This document shows, one piece after another, positions 23,655 to 33,400 of a stretch of DNA of 64,000 bases. The stretch's first letter is position 1, and each line of letters begins with the position of its first letter. Position numbers and translations under genes: made by a program. A model generated the notes under the pieces. It worked only from the letters and a program-made list of their open reading frames with translations. It made no database searches and was not told the origin of the DNA. Source of the stretch: Cunninghamia lanceolata (Eukaryota > Streptophyta > Pinopsida > Cupressales > Cupressaceae); contig BSBN01000242.1 of assembly GCA_027924645.1 (NCBI GenBank), positions 4,526,001-4,590,000 on the forward strand. The letters are read 5' to 3'.

Positions 23655-26600
23655 ATGGCTACTCCAAATATAGTGAAAATCTCAGATAGGCCCCGACCTA
23701 AATTTAAGAAACATCCATACAAGTCATTGGAGGTAGATCCCTTAGGAGCATTTTCCAGTGTTCCTCACAGAGTTTTACACACAGAAGACATTAGGGTTTA
23801 CATACATGCAAGCATTGAGGAATTTGGGGAATTCAAATTGAGAGATCTCTATCACAAGCAACTGATAGACAATGCTTTTGAGCTTAAACCAGAGTATAAG
23901 GATATCCAAAAGAAACAATTTGAGCAATTTATTCATTTCCCCTGCTTTGAAGAAGATGAATGGGTCGGGTATGTACTGAGCAGGATGCATGACAACTTCC
24001 TATGGCTGGATAGACCCTGCAAGATCACAAAAGAGGCAATTAGAGCAGTAACTGGTCTATACTCTTCCGGAGGGATACCTATCCTCAAATCTGTCAAAAA
24101 TAACATTGTAACTGAGGCCACCGGATCAAAATTTGATAAGAGGGCAATGACCATTGAAGATATTTCTGATCCGGATGTCAAGTATGTGTCCATGATAATA
24201 GGATACAAGATCTATCACTCCAACAGGGAGAATTCTGTATCCAGAACTACAGTATATACTGCCTATGAGATGCTAAGGAAGAATGCAGAATATGATCTCT
24301 GCGAACTGCTCTTAAGCCAATTAATGGAAAATATACAGAAAATCAAGAAGGACAAGAAGAATTCCTTTAAGTATGGTACTCTTATTGTATGTCTATTCTT
24401 CTACTTCATGAATGAGCTGCCCGGATCAAGTGGATGGGTATGGCAGAATGACAAACCTGTTGCAGTCCAAATAAGAGACTATCTACATGGGCTTGGGGAT
24501 GCCAAAGCAAGAAATACAGCCCTATGGGGATACTTCAAAAACTTCCAAAGCATGATGCAAACAAGAGAAAGAATTCCCCAGTCTCTTGTTGAAAAATACA
24601 AAGACTCAGTGTGCTTTATGGTGGACACTGATCAGTGCCTAATGGAGGCAGTGGAGCCAAGGACTGTTTGGATCATGCCCATGGGGTATGAAGTGGATGA
24701 ACAGATAGTGGAGCTGCATGTTCAACACATGCTAAGTCAGCCCAAAGATCCAAAGGCAGAAAGGTTTGGAACCTTTGAGGAGCTGAGTGTAAAGATCCAT
24801 GTAGAACTCAGGGAACCTGAGATAAAGAGAAAGGTGAGAAAAGAAGTAGAGCATATTGCTCAAGGCCTAGGCATCTCAAAAGAGGCACTTGATGCCAGCC
24901 GGGAAAAGAGGAGGAAGGCTGAGGAAGAAAAGAAAAGTAAAGAAAGTGTTCCGGTTGAAACTTCCACCCGGACCAGATCATCAAAAAGATCTGCACCTCC
25001 CACAACCAAAAGCTCAAAACTGGAAGTCCAGGCATCCGGTAAAAGATCTAAGACAAAAGCCACAATGGCTTATGAAAGCCAAAAGGATGAAGAGGAAACA
25101 GAGTCAGATGAGGGAGTAAAAGAAATAAAGAAGCAGAAGAAGAAAGGATCCGGTAAACCCTCCACAGGCCAAGACAAGGATGAAATGGCAGAGGTATCTG
25201 TTGAAAAGCCCACTCTGTCTCTAGAGAGTGTAATCAAGTCGGTTACGGTGGATGGAAACCTTCAACCAATGACTGAATTTTATGATGATTACAATGAGGC
25301 TGACCAAAAGATTCTGCAGGAAGCCACAGTCAAATATCTGAACATATACAATAAGGCTTTCATTTAGATCATATCTCTTATTCCTAAAAGCCTAGAAAAG
25401 GAATTAGAAATAAGAAAGAATAATGCTCATGCAAAAGATCTTGAGATCCGGGAGCAGATAGCTATTCAGCTATATCCTCAAATTGATCCCAAGACAATGA
25501 ACATAATCTTCAAAGACTGCAAAGATGAGTTCAGAAGTAAAGCCAAGATGAATCAACTCATGCTTGGTGAGACTGACAAAGTGGCCAAAGAGACAGAAGA
25601 GATCCTCCGGAAGGCCTTCAAAAGGTTCAATCTTCCTGTTGTAGAGGACTTAGGTGCAGAAACAGCTACGGATTTGGAATCATCTGCTCCGGAAGAAGTG
25701 GGCCCTGAACAGACTAACATCTCTCCTCCGATTTCCCCTACAGTCTCCAGATCCCAAGAAGAAGAGAAACTACAGGAGAAAGAAGCAGCAGTTAAAGAAA
25801 AAGAGGTTGACAGCACCCCAACAGAGAAAACCACGACTGAAAGTGGTAAGAGTAAGGAAGGAGAAAAGATTCAAAAGGACAAAACTGCAGAAGAGAAGAA
25901 ACATCTGTCTCCGGCAAGAGACACTGCACAAACTGTTCAAGAATTCCTGACAAAAGCCACTATAGAAATTGATGAACCGGACCTGCTAAAAGGACCATTA
26001 GATTTTGACTCTTTGTCACCGGTGCAAACAATGAAAATAGCCTCATTTGCAAATAAGAAAGTCAAAGAGAAACTGCTGAAATCTCACATGGAAGACTGTG
26101 AGCTTATGGAGGTAGCATCTGGAGTGCTAGAAAAAATCATGCCATCTTTTCAAAAGGATCCCACAGCCTCCTCTTCCGGTAATCTCAAAACCTTAGTCAG
26201 CAGTGTTAGTACACATTTTGAATCTCTAGAAAAATCTGCTGAAGAAAAGGTCCGGAAGGAATTTTTGGATAAAAGATTTTTAGAAGTATTAGGATTAATC
26301 TCTAACGATAGGAGAAATATGAGTATTGGAATAAAGAGCTTAGAAAATGCTCTTAAGGATGGCGGTGACATTTACAAATTTTGTATATCCTGGTCAAAGG
26401 CAACAGCAGCAATTGATAAGAAAATAAAACAGGAACAGGACAAGCTACAAAGTTTATCTCAAAGTTTTGATCCTCTCTCTTCCTCCATAATAAATCAAGA
26501 ATGTCAGACTATTGCAGTCTTGAATGAAATAAAGAATCTTGAGAAGGAAAGGAAGAATATCACTAACCGGATGGGAGAACATAGAAGGATTATAATCCCT

Positions 26601-26801
26601 AAGTTAGAAACTATGCATGAGGCCATCAGTGATGCTCAGACCACCGCCCAAACAAATGATCCGACAGATCTCAAGAGGGCAGAAGCTTTTGCATTTTTGT
26701 TGAGTGGTCACATCTCAATTTTGGATAGAATGAAGCAAAGTTGGGCTACAGAACTGATCCAATTGAAGACATCCTTTGCAGACATTCTTCAGTATATGTG
26801 A
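23655..26801 (+). pseudogene. W ORF2 copy 1: large unassigned protein with one stop
   Basis: Start chosen at MAT (23655; context AAGAAATGGCT) because the same start is conserved in copy 2 and in Z. An in-frame upstream ATG at 23475 is not supported by Z. The frame has exactly the length of copy 2 (3147 bases). It is interrupted only by TAG at 25365-25367, where copy 2 has GAG. Residues are otherwise very similar to copy 2. See the copy 2 entry for domains. Confidence 0.85.
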
Positions 26802-26878
26802 GTATGTAAATATGCGGCTATGTATAGAAAATTTTTGAAAATTTTGGTGTGCGGACCCTACCCTTTGCCATTGATGTC

Positions 26879-27033
26879 AAAGGGGGAGTGAGGAGCAGTG
26901 AAAAATGAGGAATCCAACTAAGGGGGAGTTCCAGAAATTGTATATAAAGACAGAGCATCAGCAAAGGGGGAGCATAGTGTAAACACTTAGTCATTTTTCA
27001 CTAAGTGTTGCCATCAATGCCAAAGGGGGAGAT
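26879..27033 (+). promoter_or_regulatory. Array of four polypurine tracts before W LTR 2
   Basis: Four AAGGGGGAG words occur at 26879-26888, 26919-26928, 26963-26972 and 27022-27033. The last abuts the LTR (AAAGGGGGAGAT then TGTTGG) and should be the main plus-strand primer. A perfect 10-bp stem (26982-26991 with 27000-27009) sits between the third and fourth. The sequence GTTGCCATCAATG (27007-27019) pairs with CATTGATGGCAAC inside the LTR (27072-27084). Confidence 0.7.
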
Positions 27034-28124
27034 TGTTGGCAAGAGACACTATATGGATTCATGGTTGTTGTCATTGATGGCAACAAAGGTCATCCCACAT
27101 ATCCGCAAGTCATGGTGTGTCTCTACCGGAAGTCAGAATAAAGATTGTTGTGGTCCGGTGAACAAGAACAGAGCATGTGGCAAGGTCCGACAGATTGGTC
27201 CGGATCTCTCAGAGGAAGTGTCTTGGTGCAGTACGGATTTGGGGAAGTCAAGAGGACTACCTTGAGTGGTATATTCCAAGGATTTAGCCTCCGGTGATGG
27301 ACAAGGAAAAAGATATGAATAGTTGAGTACCGGATTCCTGAGAGACAGTGAAAACAGAGGAAGAACTGACTGACAGAGTATCAGACTACTTTCCGGATGT
27401 GTTACTGTTGATGATAAAGGTTGTGAAGGCATGAATCATGTTTGGCCGACATGATTAATGATATCTACAAGTATATGCTTGATCCGCATTGCTTGGTGAG
27501 CAAGGATTCAGCCGACAGAACAGAGTTTGTAAGAAACTAGACTGTTCCGGATGCCGACTAGAAAGGTGATGAAATTACTTGTGCGGATATATATAGAGGA
27601 TGGATTTAGTTGTGAAGTGTGTGATTGTGTGAAGGTATATGCGAATAAGTGCAGAACAGAGCAGAAGTAGCAAGAAAGATCCGGTATGTGAAAGGATAGC
27701 AGAATAAAGAACAGAGGAAAGATGAAGTGCAGCAGATCAGTGTACTGAGCCTAACCGGAACTGAACTCCAGCATATGCAGATGCTTCCAATCAGTTCAAG
27801 ACTGTGATTCTTATCACTTTGTAGACAGTGTGTCTCCTTGTAGGCAGTGGGCCTCTTTGTGAGCAGTGTGCTCGGGCAGTGAGCCCTAATTGGCAAGTGC
27901 CATTTTTGTAATTTCCTATTCTTCTAACAGAGAATAATTTTTGGGTTAATCACCCCGTGGTTTTCTCCCTTAACAGGGTTTCCACGTCAAAAATACTGTG
28001 TCATGTGTTTCTTATTTCATGGCAATGTTTTTGTGTTTGATTCAATGCTGCATTAATTAATAATAAAGTTCAAAAAGGGAAATAATTAGGATAACTGATT
28101 CACCCCCCCTCTCAGTTATCAACA
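27034..28124 (+). repeat. W LTR 2 (shared central LTR)
   Basis: 1091 bases. It serves as 3' LTR of copy 1 and 5' LTR of copy 2. It is preceded by a polypurine tract, followed by a primer site, and flanked by no target duplication. Confidence 0.95.
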
Positions 28125-28126
28125 AT

Positions 28127-28138
28127 TGGTATCAGAGC
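28127..28138 (+). promoter_or_regulatory. W primer-binding site, copy 2
   Basis: TGGTATCAGAGC two bases after LTR 2, identical to copy 1. Confidence 0.9.
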
Positions 28139-28189
28139 TAAGTTCCTCCTAATAGAGCCTAACAGCTTGAGGAAGATCTCAGAGTTCAA

Positions 28190-29368
28190 ATGGATGCATA
28201 TGGTTTAAGGGAGCAACTCAAGACTGCCCTTGAGGATCTTGAACAGTCAAATTCTGAAGTCAATGAATTAAAGGAAAGACTCAAACAGGCTGATGAATTC
28301 ATGAGAGAATTAAAAGACAAATTAAGTCTCTCTATGAAAAAGAGAAAGGAGCTGCTCCAACAATTGGCAAGACAAAGTGAAGAAAGCAATACAAATGAAG
28401 AATTGACTGAGCAAACCAAGTTATGTGAAAAGTTATCAAAAGAAGTCATTATGTTAAGACATGAAATGGAATCAGGAACTATAAAATTTACTCAAGAGAT
28501 TGAAGAAAAAAGAAAAGCTGAAGACAATCTAAGACAATCTCTTAAAGAAAAATCAGAAGAATGCCACCAGATGGACAGGATTATCAGACATCTTGAATCT
28601 GATCTTGAAGATGCCAAAGATAATGAAGAAAAACTTGAGGATCAAATTGCCTCTCTCAAAAGAGACCTTCAAACAGCAAATGAATATAAAGAGAAATTCA
28701 AGATAAGTTCTGCTCAACTTGAAGTTCTTCTTGGAAGTCAAAAGAGGATAGATGACAAGTATGGTTTGGGATATGAGAAAGGAGAAAGCTCCGGATCCGG
28801 TCAAAAGAATTTTGGATCAGAAAATCCAAGGAATAGACCTAGAAGACCTCCGGTAAGACAGCCCAATGCTCAAAGATATCCATCTTTCAATGGATACTAC
28901 CACAGCTGCAACCACTTTGGTCACAAAGCTAATCAGTGCAAAAAGAGAATGAATCAGATTAATTCATCCTTCTCTGGACAGTGCTTTAACTACAAAAGGT
29001 ATGGACACAAATCCCATGAATGCAGAAATATGCAAGTAAACAATTCATTCAAAGGTAGATGCTTTACATGCAATAGATTAGGTCATATGGCTAATCAATG
29101 CAAATCAAGAGGTTATCAGTCAAATATGCAAAGAAATGTTATTTGCCAAATCTGTAATAGGTCCGGTCATAATGCTAAAGTCTGCAGAAGCAAGAATCAG
29201 GACAAAAGAGGTCCGGTGTATAATCAGAATCAAGACAAGGGTAAACAAAAGATGAATGCGGATGAAGTTAGGAATCAGATGAGCAAGATTTGGGTGAAGA
29301 AAAGTTTAGAGAATGTAGAGGTTGGATCCGCACCAGACTCTGGTGCTGATATTTCTTCCAGAAATTAA
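28190..29368 (+). CDS. W ORF1: coiled-coil protein with CCHC zinc knuckles (Gag-like)
   Basis: 392 residues, fully open. Residues 1-190 form heptad-rich helices (many Leu, Glu, Lys) predicted to be coiled coil. Residues 210-230 are basic and Pro-rich. Four CCHC positions follow at about 237-250, 265-278, 291-304 and 319-332. Knuckles 3 and 4 are intact; knuckle 1 has lost its first Cys and knuckle 2 its second (both Tyr). It lacks the UBN2-type capsid domain of copia Gag such as the one in Y. Position directly after the primer site, and the knuckles, argue for RNA packaging. Coiled-coil assembly is inference. The tail contains DSGA, which resembles a protease motif, but no protease follows. 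Confidence 0.85.
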   Translation: MDAYGLREQLKTALEDLEQSNSEVNELKERLKQADEFMRELKDKLSLSMKKRKELLQQLARQSEESNTNEELTEQTKLCEKLSKEVIMLRHEMESGTIKFTQEIEEKRKAEDNLRQSLKEKSEECHQMDRIIRHLESDLEDAKDNEEKLEDQIASLKRDLQTANEYKEKFKISSAQLEVLLGSQKRIDDKYGLGYEKGESSGSGQKNFGSENPRNRPRRPPVRQPNAQRYPSFNGYYHSCNHFGHKANQCKKRMNQINSSFSGQCFNYKRYGHKSHECRNMQVNNSFKGRCFTCNRLGHMANQCKSRGYQSNMQRNVICQICNRSGHNAKVCRSKNQDKRGPVYNQNQDKGKQKMNADEVRNQMSKIWVKKSLENVEVGSAPDSGADISSRN

Positions 29369-30021
29369 AAAGTGAGCTCTGGCTCAGGGGGAGACTCAAA
29401 GAAAATCCTGTTCCCCCAGCCAATCAAGTGGTGCCGGATGTGGCACAAGATGTGGAGTAAAGGGTTTAAAGATATAAGTCTTGAGATGATCCAGATAAGA
29501 TTTCAGAGGTCTGCATGGAGATATGAAGAAGCTGTGATCGATCAAGTAAGACCTGTTCCGGGAGATGCTCCGGTATGACAGAGGATTACAAAAAGATCTG
29601 GAGAGATCCGGAAGTGCATTGTCTTATTCTGCGGATTGGACAGAGTGTTTGGGATGTTCTTGTAATGTGTCACCTTGATTTATTCATGATTGAAAGATCA
29701 GGATGATGTTCACAGATCAGGACTGATCCGGGATACTCCAAGCTATCCGGATAAGGCAAACTGGAATAATATAGGTCGAGCATTTATTGCCATCAGATAT
29801 TAGGGTTTGCGGAGCAATATAAGGGATTTCTCAAAAAGCATTTGCTCATTCTGCACTCAAGAAGAAGCGAAAAGTGGAGCTCTGCAACAAGATTCATCAA
29901 GCACACCAAAGATCTCCTGCCGAAGTCATTGCATAAAGAAATCAATCCAACCACTCCGTGCAAACTGAAGGCGCATAAGGTATTCTCCGTTTTCATTATC
30001 TCACTGCAAATCTTTGAAGAA
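29369..30021 (+). other. W ORF1-ORF2 spacer, copy 2
   Basis: Same layout as copy 1. Several CCGG words of copy 1 are changed here, for example CTGG for CCGG near 29598. A short in-frame ATG at 29842 precedes the conserved ORF2 start. Confidence 0.5.
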
Positions 30022-33000
30022 ATGGCTACTCTAAATATAGTGAAAATCTCAGATAGGCCCCGACCTGAATTTAAGAAACATCCATACAAGTCATTGGAGG
30101 TAGATCCCTTAGGAGCATTTTCCAGTGTTCCTCATGGAGTTTTACACACAGAAGACATTAGGGTTTACATACATGCAAGCATTGAGGAATTTGGGGAATT
30201 CAAATTGAGAGATCTCTATCACAAGCAACTGATAGACAATGCTTTTGAGCTTAAACCAGAGTATAAGGATATCCAGAAGAAACAATTTGAGCAATTTATT
30301 CATTTCCCCTGCTTTGAAGAAGATGAATGGGTCCGGTATGTACTGAGCAGGATGCATGACAACTTCCTATGGCTGGATAGACCCTGCAAGATCACAAAAG
30401 AGGCAATTAGAGCAGTAACTGGTCTATACTCTTCCGGAGGGATACCTATCCTCAAATCTGTCAAAAATAACATTGTAACTGAGGCCACCGGATCAAAATT
30501 TGATAAGAGGGCAATGACCATTGAAGATATTTCTGATCCGGATATCAAGTATGTGTCCATGATAATAGGATACAAGATCTATCACTCCAACAGGGAGAAT
30601 TCTGTATCCGGAACTGCAGTATATACTGCCTATGAGATGCTAAGGAAGAATGGAGAATATGATCTCTGCGAACTGCTCTTAAGCCAATTAATGGAAAATA
30701 TACAGAAAATCAAGAAGGACAAGAAGAATTCCTTTAAGTATGGTACTCTTATTGTATGTCTATTCTTCTACTTCATGAATGAGCTGCCCGGATCAAGTGG
30801 ATGGGTATGGCAGAATGACAAACCTGTTGCAGTCCAAATAAGAGACTATCTACATGGGCTTGGGGATGCCAAAGCAAGAAATACAGCCCTATGGGGATAC
30901 TTCAAAAACTTCCAAAGCATGATGCAAACAAGAGAAAGAATTCCCCAGTCTCTTGTTGAAAAATACAAAGACTCAGTGTGCTTTATGGTGGACACTGATC
31001 AGTGCCTAATGGATGCAGTGGAGCCAAGGACTGTCTGGATCATGCCCATGGGGTATGAAGTGGATGAACAGATAGTGGAGCTGCATGTTCAACACATGCT
31101 AAGTCAGCCCAAAGATCCAAAGGCAGAAAGGTTTGGAACCTTTGAGGAGCTGAGTGTAAAGATCCATGTAGAACTCAGGGAACCTGAGATAAAGAGAAAG
31201 GTGAGAAAAGAAGTAGAGCATATTGCTCAAGGCCTAGGCATCTCAAAAGAGGCACTTGATGCCAGCCGGGAAAAGAGGAGGAAGGCTGAGGAAGAAAAGA
31301 AAAGTAAAGAAAGTGTTCCGGTTGAAACTTCCACCCGGACCAGATCATCAAAAAGATCTGCACCTCCCACAACCAAAAGCTCAAAACCGGAAGTCCAGGC
31401 ATCTGGTAAAAGATCTAAGACAAAAGCCACAAGGGCTTATGAAAGCCAAAAGGATGAAGAGGAAACAGAGTCAGATGAGGGAGTAAAAGAAATAAAGAAG
31501 CAGAAGAAGAAAGGATTCGGTAAACCCTCCACAGGCCAAGACAAGGATGAAATGGCAGAGGTATCTGTTGAAAAGCCCACTCTGTCTCTAGAGAGTGTAA
31601 TCAAGTTGTTTACGGTGGATGGAAACCTTCAACCAATGATTGAATTTTATGATAACTACAATGAGGCTGACCAAAAGATTCTGCAGGAAGCCACAGTCAA
31701 ATATCTGAACATATACAATAAGGCTTTCATTGAGATCATATCTCTTATTCCTAAAAGCCTAGAAAAGGAATTAGAAATAAGAAAGAATAATGCTCATGCA
31801 AAAGATCTTGAGATCCAGGAGCAGATAGCTATTCAGCTATATCCTCAAATTGATCCCAAGACAATGAACATAATCTTCAAAGACTGCAAAGATGAGTTCA
31901 GAAGTAAAGCCAGGATGAATCAACTCATGCTTGGTGAGACTGACAAAGTGGCCAAAGAGACAGAAGAGATCCTCCGGAAGGCCTTCAAAAGGTTCAATCT
32001 TCTTGTTGTAGAGGACTTAGGTGCAGAAACAGCTACGGATTTGGAATCATCTGCTCCGGAAGAAGTGGGCCCTGAACAGACTAACATCTCTCCTCCGGTT
32101 TCCCCTACAATCTCCGGATCCCAAGAAGAAGAGAAACTACAGGAGAAAGAAGCAGCAGTTAAAGAAAAAGAGGTTGACAGCACCCCAACAGAGAAAACCA
32201 CGACTGAAAGTGGTAAGAGTAAGGAAGGAGAAAAGATTCAAAAGGACAAAACTGCAGAAGAGAAGAAACATCTGTCTCCGGCAAGAGACACTGCACAAAC
32301 TGTTCAAGAATTCCTAATAAAAGCCACTATAGAAATTGATGAACCGGACCTGCTAAAAGGACCATTAGATTTTGACTCTTTGTCACCGGTGCAAACAATG
32401 AAAATAGCCTCATTTGCAAATGAGAAAGTCAAAGAGAAACTACTGAAATCTCACATGGAAGACTGTGAGCTTATGGAGGTAGCATCTGGAGTGCTAGAAA
32501 AAATCATGCCATCTTTTCAAAAGGATCCCATAGCCTCCTCTTCCGGTAATCTCAAAACCTTAGTCAGCAGTGTTAGTACATATTTTGAATCTCTAGAAAA
32601 ATCTGCTGAAGAAAAGGTCCGGAAGGAATTTTTGGATAAAAGATTTTCAGAAGTATTAGGATTAATCTCTAACGATAGGAGAAATATGAGTATTGGAATA
32701 AAGAGCTTAGAAAATGCTCTTAAGGATGGCGGTGACATTTACAAATTTTGTATATCCTGGTCAAAGGCAACAGCAGCAATTGATAAGAAAATAAAAGAGG
32801 AACAGGACAAGCTACAAAGTTTATCTCAAAGTTTTGATCCTCTCTCTTCCTCCATAATAAATCAAGAATGTCAGACTATTGCAGTCTTGAATGAAATAAA
32901 GAATCTTGAGAAGGAAAGGAAGAATATCACTAACCGGATGGGAGAACTTAGAAGGATTATAATCCCTAAGTTAGAAACTATGCATGAGGCCATCAGTGAT

Positions 33001-33168
33001 GCTCAGACCACCGCCCAAACAAATGATCCGACAGATCTCAAGAGGGCAGAAGCTTTTGCATTTTTGTTGAGTGGTCACATCTCAATTTTGGATAGAATGA
33101 AGCAAAGTTGGGCTACAGAACTGATCCAATTGAAGACATCCTTTGCAGACATTCTTCAGTATATGTGA
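30022..33168 (+). CDS. W ORF2: large retrotransposon protein of unknown function
   Basis: 1048 residues, fully open. I do not recognise a named family. Residues 1-300 look globular. Around 106-135 they read as an aromatic stretch (FLWL), a basic/helical stretch and VTGL. A strongly hydrophobic segment lies at 242-252 (TLIVCLFFYFM). Residues 400-620 are highly charged, with Lys/Arg/Ser-rich tracts such as SSKRSAPP that could be nuclear signals. Residues 620-1048 are predicted helical, with acidic and Lys-rich stretches. No protease, integrase, reverse-transcriptase or RNase H motif is present. The placement of VTGL after an aromatic segment is reminiscent of plant transposon-associated domains such as the extra ORF of the gypsy element at 58.5-61.1 kb; that link is inference. 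Conservation in Z suggests past selection. Confidence 0.85.
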   Translation: MATLNIVKISDRPRPEFKKHPYKSLEVDPLGAFSSVPHGVLHTEDIRVYIHASIEEFGEFKLRDLYHKQLIDNAFELKPEYKDIQKKQFEQFIHFPCFEEDEWVRYVLSRMHDNFLWLDRPCKITKEAIRAVTGLYSSGGIPILKSVKNNIVTEATGSKFDKRAMTIEDISDPDIKYVSMIIGYKIYHSNRENSVSGTAVYTAYEMLRKNGEYDLCELLLSQLMENIQKIKKDKKNSFKYGTLIVCLFFYFMNELPGSSGWVWQNDKPVAVQIRDYLHGLGDAKARNTALWGYFKNFQSMMQTRERIPQSLVEKYKDSVCFMVDTDQCLMDAVEPRTVWIMPMGYEVDEQIVELHVQHMLSQPKDPKAERFGTFEELSVKIHVELREPEIKRKVRKEVEHIAQGLGISKEALDASREKRRKAEEEKKSKESVPVETSTRTRSSKRSAPPTTKSSKPEVQASGKRSKTKATRAYESQKDEEETESDEGVKEIKKQKKKGFGKPSTGQDKDEMAEVSVEKPTLSLESVIKLFTVDGNLQPMIEFYDNYNEADQKILQEATVKYLNIYNKAFIEIISLIPKSLEKELEIRKNNAHAKDLEIQEQIAIQLYPQIDPKTMNIIFKDCKDEFRSKARMNQLMLGETDKVAKETEEILRKAFKRFNLLVVEDLGAETATDLESSAPEEVGPEQTNISPPVSPTISGSQEEEKLQEKEAAVKEKEVDSTPTEKTTTESGKSKEGEKIQKDKTAEEKKHLSPARDTAQTVQEFLIKATIEIDEPDLLKGPLDFDSLSPVQTMKIASFANEKVKEKLLKSHMEDCELMEVASGVLEKIMPSFQKDPIASSSGNLKTLVSSVSTYFESLEKSAEEKVRKEFLDKRFSEVLGLISNDRRNMSIGIKSLENALKDGGDIYKFCISWSKATAAIDKKIKEEQDKLQSLSQSFDPLSSSIINQECQTIAVLNEIKNLEKERKNITNRMGELRRIIIPKLETMHEAISDAQTTAQTNDPTDLKRAEAFAFLLSGHISILDRMKQSWATELIQLKTSFADILQYM

Positions 33169-33245
33169 GTATGTAAATATGCGGCTATGTATAAAAAATT
33201 TTTGAAAATTTTGGTGTGCGGACCCTACCCTTTGCCATTGATGTC

Positions 33246-33400
33246 AAAGGGGGAGTGAGGAGCAGTGAAAAATGAGGAATCCAACTAAGGGGGAGTTCCG
33301 GAAATTGTATATAAAGACAGAGCATCAGCAAAGGGGGAGCATAGTGTAAACACTTAGTCATTTTTCACTAAGTGTTGCCATTAATGCCAAAGGGGGAGAT
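33246..33400 (+). promoter_or_regulatory. Array of four polypurine tracts before W LTR 3
   Basis: Same array as before LTR 2, with the 10-bp stem at 33349-33376. The left arm of the longer inverted repeat carries one change here (GTTGCCATTAATG). Confidence 0.65.

Noticed and set aside
29310..29368. DSGA at the end of ORF1 as an active protease
   Set aside because: Only the four-residue motif is present, the frame stops within ten codons, and Z has ESGA at that place.
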